Assembly: GCA_002812745.2 (NCBI GenBank)
Contig: NCSJ02000220.1
Coordinates: forward strand, 1 to 64,000
From: Scytalidium lignicola
Taxonomy: Eukaryota; Ascomycota; Leotiomycetes
DNA length: 64,000 nt
Direction of reading: 5' to 3'
Part shown: in pieces, positions 59,833 through 64,000 of the stretch
Layout: every line of letters begins with the position of its first letter
Position numbering within the stretch: the first letter of the stretch is position 1
Translations under genes and position numbers: made by a program
Notes under the pieces: model-generated
What the model was told of the DNA's origin: nothing
Database searches by the model: none
Seen by the model: the letters and a program-made list of their open reading frames with translations, nothing else

Positions 59833-60544
59833 ACTATGTATATGAGTCCCAGTCTCAACAGATATACAATCTATACGTTTTGTTAGGTTAGCTAGCTAAA
59901 TGCCGCTCAATCTTCTCTAAACCTCCAACGTGTCTATTCAAACCACAACTTGGACGTTTATAATCTAGTAGTAAAATACTATATTTTAAACTAGAGTAGC
60001 TATTTTATGTTTTAACATAACGTTTAAACTTATCTATCCAATCTTTTGGCATGCTATGCTTAGAGATGTGACACTAAGTTGTAATTATTCCCTCTTCATA
60101 ATAAAGTAGGCGAAAGAATCAGAATAAATATCATGTTTATTTCCACAGTCAAGTATTGCTAGATTCCCTTCTAATTCTTCGTGGTAAACTGGTCAATTTG
60201 GGATTAAAGTAGTAGTTATCCTAACTAGTTACAGCGTGACTCATACCTTATCAAGTTGCAGCAGTTCCTCATAGAAAATAAAAATATGGAGATAAATATT
60301 ATCTACTGGTATTAGTAACCATTTGAGTTTCGGGAGTTTAGAAGAAGATAAGTCTGAATTGTCACAGGAAACAACTCGCGGCTTGGTCATTTGGCAAGGG
60401 ACAAAATTCGAAAGAGAATAAGTGTTAATATATCAAATTGGAAACTTTGCTCAACTGATGACAAAATTAGTGGCATTATTACTGACTGCTTAGCAATCTG
60501 CCGCCTGATTACATTGTAATATATTACAATTCTACGTCACCAAT
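59833..60544. other. Intergenic, AT-rich
   Basis: No gene or repeat recognised. Confidence 0.55.
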
Positions 60545-60991
60545 TCATATAGAAGATCCCAACGATAAATTTGTTATACGGATTGTTACTCTCTTCGGAG
60601 GATTCATAGTAACCTCAATCCATGTTTTTGCCTCCAATACTGTGGTTGCAGGCTCTTGGCTTGTGACAGTTTTTACAAACCTTTCCCACTGGGTGTCAGA
60701 GAGTTCTTTCCACTTCCTGGTCTCGACGCGGTGGACTGAAGGATCCACAATTGATAACTCTAACTAAACCCAACAGTAGCTAAGGGCAGCCCATGAAGTA
60801 AATTTTGGTATATCATCTACCTCAAGATGAGTATAACGGCCCTCACTCTTGTTACCAACATTAATGAGTCGCGTTGGTCGGCGAAATGGCTTATAAGGGT
60901 CGCATAGCGGGTGATTAGCTACCCATTTTTGGAACCATTCCAGTGCAGCCACTTTGCAGTCTTCACAGTCCGAGTGTGAAGCTATAGGCAT
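60545..60991 (-). pseudogene. HET-domain remnant with internal deletion
   Basis: The frame begins with a recognisable HET N-terminal region (CKVAALEWFQKWVANHPLC, then RPTRLINVG and FTSWAALSYCW). Directly after the SYCW block, at 60766-60768, comes a TAG, and the same frame then continues with unrelated text (VETRKWKELSDTQWERF). All later HET blocks are missing. The simplest reading is a large internal deletion that joined the start of the gene to a distal part. It is not functional as a HET protein. Confidence 0.7.
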
Positions 60992-61263
60992 ACCAACAAA
61001 ACCAGATTCCTCGCATACCTAGGATTGCGAGGTTTCAAGACTAACAAGGGATTCGGAGAGGGACCATTGGAACAGTCTTTTATAACGTGGAGTTTATAGG
61101 TTTTTGCTAAGGCATTGTCTGAATTTATAGATTGCAATTACTTTTCCTACTTTTCTCAGATCATCTAAAACGCCTGATTGTTTCAAGCAGCCAATCAATT
61201 AGTAACGCTTAACATTTATTAAAATATTTTAAAAAGAAACTATATACTAAATTGAAGTAAGAG

Positions 61264-62358
61264 TTAACGCGATACAGGTTTTATGCTCCGAGCCCCATCT
61301 CTATAATCCTTTAGAACTGACTCAGCCTTTCCTGTGTAACCAGTCTTTTGCATCCATTCCTTCACACTCTTCACTCTTGTTGGCAGAATCTCATCTAACA
61401 GCTGATAGTCCCTCTTTGTCAAATTATATTTCCAAGTATTCCAAAATCCTGAGAAGTTTTCTCGCACCGTAAACAGAGTGGAATCTTTAGGATTGGCGGA
61501 ATGACCTATCAGTGCCTCTGGATCCGGAAAGATTCCCAATTTGAAATATTCGTCAAGTGTGACATCCTTGTACACTGCTTTTCCCCCTGTGACTTCTGTG
61601 AAGGCAGTAGCGAGATCTTTCCACGCGATATCTTCTGTACCAACATGTAATTCGAGGCCGTTGCTCCTGCTAGGGTTATCGAGGATCCACCGGGCGTAGG
61701 ATCCGTAGTCCTCAAGATATATGAGGGGACAGTCTCCATCGCCTAGAGGTACTGCAAATACGAGTGTACTCGGGTCATTTGGATCAGGAAAAGGTCGAAG
61801 AATTTCCGAGAGGCCTTCGATATATAAGCACGAAGTCAGGACAGACCATGCCATTGGACTGGTTGGTTGAGCAGATACATAATCAACCACCTTTCCTTTT
61901 CCATCCAGATGTCCAGTTCGGTATTTTGGATCAAAATTCCCAAGCTTAGAGGCATATTCGAGGCCAGCATAGAGAAAGTGCTTTACGCCAAATTCTCGAG
62001 CCAACTCATACAGACGTATGCCCCAGTAAATCTCAGCCATTTCACCAATGGCAAATCCATTTGTGTTTGCAAAGACGTAAGAAACACCTTTGAACGCCTC
62101 TCGAAGGCTGAGTTCATTATAACTCTCTCCTTCAAAAATCGTCACACCAGGGATCAGCGCTAATTCCTTTGCTTCCGAGGAGGACGAATTTCTGGTGAGA
62201 ACACGGAGGTTATATTTGGAACCTGCTGCCAATGCTTTAATGTAGTTAGCCACAGTTAATTAAAATTCTCAAGGGTGCTTCAACAAACCTTTGACGACAG
62301 GAACCCCCTGGGCACCTGTGCCACCGATAACCAAGACTATATTCGAATTGTCTGACAT
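61264..62358 (-). CDS. NmrA-like NAD(P)-binding protein, 346 aa
   Basis: Atypical short-chain dehydrogenase/NmrA-family protein of the cytosol or nucleus. Exons 62358-62289 and 62234-61264 (1041 nt, in frame). The dinucleotide loop is canonical, GGTGAQG, in strand 1 (VLVIGGTGAQG). RVLTRNSSSSEAKEL is the strand 2/helix 2 region that would bind the NADP phosphate, and VSYVFANTNG and KHFLYAGLEYASK follow. The Tyr-x-x-x-Lys pair is not in the usual place, as in NmrA-type sensors and isoflavone-reductase-like enzymes. The single 54-nt intron splits the dinucleotide domain. It is not closely similar to the NmrA-like protein at 12732, whose loop is altered. Confidence 0.88.
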
Positions 62359-63241
62359 GTTGTATGATTACAGATTATTTGGAACGATTTTCAAGTTAAT
62401 TCTTAAATATAGGGAGAAATTAAACTGAAGACGATTTAGATATTGAAGTCGACATACTGGACAGACAAGAAGGCAATATATACACCAACATATTCATTAG
62501 GCTGGCTCGAATAGCCATTTCTCATGATCATCATAACTTTCCTAACAGACGTCATATTCTCAAAGGTGTTGATTGATTTGCAATCACCATTTTGACAATT
62601 CCGATTATTATACCCCGCCACCCGTGTCCAGGCGTGGTCCGGGGATGCTACAGTACTGATTACTGAACAGGCTCGGCTGCTAAAACCCAAGCCCTGTCCG
62701 CAATTAACCCCTGGTCCGCATGTCCCTGGTCCGCAGGTGCAGAATTCAAGGACTTGGCTGCGTCATGTAATATTATCTCACCCACACAATAAAGAGAAAC
62801 TCTTGTAAGCAAATTGATGAACATATGATATCGCAGTAGATTCAACCGACTCGATTGAAAATCTGTATGATGAGATCCTAACTGAGCTGCAGCATGCTTG
62901 TGACAGATTCATAGCTCTGATGCTGCCTTTGGGTGATCTCTGAAGCACTTTGATTACTGAGCGAATGTGGCTTCACGATTTACATCATCAACCTGCTGGC
63001 TGGTAAGGGGCGGCTTTGTGTTGATTGCTATGAAAGTGCCACCCCTTATACAGTGGTTGCTCACATGTGCTCAACGTATATAAGTACTATCCTTCAAGAG
63101 AACCGATGATGTTATGAAGCGCAGACTAAGATTTATTAACATATATCAAAGACCACCTAAAATTAAAGCACTATTAATCACGTCGATCATCTTCACTCTT
63201 TCCAAAGATTTTTCATTCAAGGCACTTATTCAAGCATCAAC
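62359..63241. other. Intergenic, no gene recognised
   Basis: Contains a short direct repeat CCCTGGTCCGCA (62707 and 62723). TATA-like TATATAAG near 63078 may belong to the carbonic anhydrase gene. Confidence 0.5.
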
Positions 63242-64000
63242 ATGGCCAACAAACCCAAACCTCTTATCGAGATGCTAGCTCGCAACAGGTAATACATCAT
63301 TACAAAAGCAAGAAGGGCATAAGGAAGGTCACTGATACTTCGCAGCAAGTTTTCGAGGAGCTATCAATCACCTCCCTCTTTGGTCCCGATGGCTTCCGCA
63401 ATGAGAGCTTCTGGGGCTGGCGTAGTCGTCTTGTCATGCTCGGACCCTCGCCTGAATCCTTACCAGATTTTAGGAATAGATCAAACATTGAGTCGGTTTT
63501 CCGTTTCCTTTTCCATACTGAATTTCTTATTGGGTTGTACAATAAAATGAGACCCTATCCTGGATTAATAAGGTTGAAGAATTGGAGGAATTAGGACTAA
63601 CAAGTAATAGAAGCAACTATGGTGCGAAACGCAGGCGGCAGAGCTTTCGATGCGATTCGGACTCTATCCGTTCTACAAACTATCGGTGCTCCTGGGACAA
63701 TTGTCGTTATGCACCACACAGGTAAATTAAGTTCAATCTTTTCATATTGAGCCATTGCCTTCCACAATCCATGATCAAAGTTGACATACTGCTAGACTGC
63801 GGCCTTTCCCACTTTCACGATGCGGATATCAAGAAGGCCCTGATTGATATTGCACCGCTAGAGAGTGAAGCAATTGAGAGATCTAAGTTCGGAGAAATCA
63901 AGAATAGGTGAGCATCTAGACGAGTCCGTTCCCTCCTTGTATCTGAAGCTGATAACTCGCTAGTATTGAGGATAGTATCCGAGAAGACATCGCTCTTATC
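63242..64000 (+). CDS. Beta-class carbonic anhydrase, 5' part (runs off the window)
   Basis: Zinc enzyme interconverting CO2 and bicarbonate. Exons 63242-63288, 63346-63491, 63611-63721, 63796-63907 and 63964 onward. The active-site block C-x-D-x-R is C47-SDPR (VVVLSCSDPRLNP), and the second pair of zinc ligands is H100 and C103 (HHTDCG), so all three ligands and the Asp-Arg dyad are present. VRNAGGRAFDAI is the usual connecting block. The N terminus is short, without an obvious mitochondrial signal, so a cytosolic small form is likely. The third intron's length (119 nt) and weak donor make the 63491/63611 junction the least certain. The 3' end lies outside the window. Confidence 0.87.

Noticed and set aside
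1..64000. CRISPR arrays, bacterial operons or ribosome-binding sites
   Set aside because: The introns, gene families and spacing are those of a fungal nuclear genome; no regularly spaced direct repeats were found.

Overview
The window is nuclear DNA from a filamentous ascomycete (Pezizomycotina). The signs are many 48-80 nt GT-AG introns with CTRAY-type branch sites, Zn2Cys6 transcription factors with a fungal-specific C-terminal region, HET-domain genes, PDR-type ABC and MFS transporters, NmrA-like proteins, and repeats with C-to-T decay resembling RIP. A Leotiomycete would fit, but the sequence does not prove it. There are no operons; genes stand singly or as divergent or convergent pairs, with AT-rich spacers of 0.4-3 kb. 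Transporters, HET genes, single-domain catabolic enzymes and transposon remnants dominate, so this looks like an accessory region rather than a housekeeping one.

Layout. 1-6.4 kb: a HET fragment and two intact minus-strand Zn2Cys6 regulators, which I rebuilt exon by exon. 6.8-13.7 kb: an intronless P450, divergent from the second regulator, then a sugar-type MFS transporter and an NmrA-like protein. 15.7-17.4 kb: a DHA1-type MFS transporter. 19.6-24.2 kb: a full-length PDR/ABCG transporter whose only frame break lies at an ambiguous base. 24.5-36.1 kb: a TauD/TfdA dioxygenase (9 exons), three Dal5-type anion:cation symporters (one a pseudogene) and an FAD amine oxidase. This is the most coherent metabolic block, and I read it as a sulfonate/organic-nitrogen scavenging island (inference). 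36-44 kb: a gene-poor, repeat-bearing stretch with a HET pseudogene split by a solo LTR and a pogo/Fot1-like transposase fragment. 44.5-48.1 kb: a serine beta-lactamase-fold (LovD-like) enzyme and an amino-acid permease. 50-55 kb: a MITE-like element, a D-galactonate-dehydratase-like enolase and a membrane protein of unknown function. 55.5-64 kb: a full-length HET gene, an unrecognised 271-aa gene, a deleted HET remnant, an NmrA-like gene and the 5' part of a beta-carbonic anhydrase running off the right edge.

Sequence quality matters here. Single N characters sit beside homopolymers at 18568, 18722, 22822, 29898, 48322, 49874 and 55103, and several otherwise intact genes carry one-base shifts at or near homopolymers. 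Such shifts are probably sequencing errors unless nonsense codons accompany them. In-frame TAG codons in the 29.5 kb transporter and the 43 kb transposase, and the LTR insertion in the 39 kb HET gene, indicate real decay. No tRNA, rRNA or CRISPR array was recognised.
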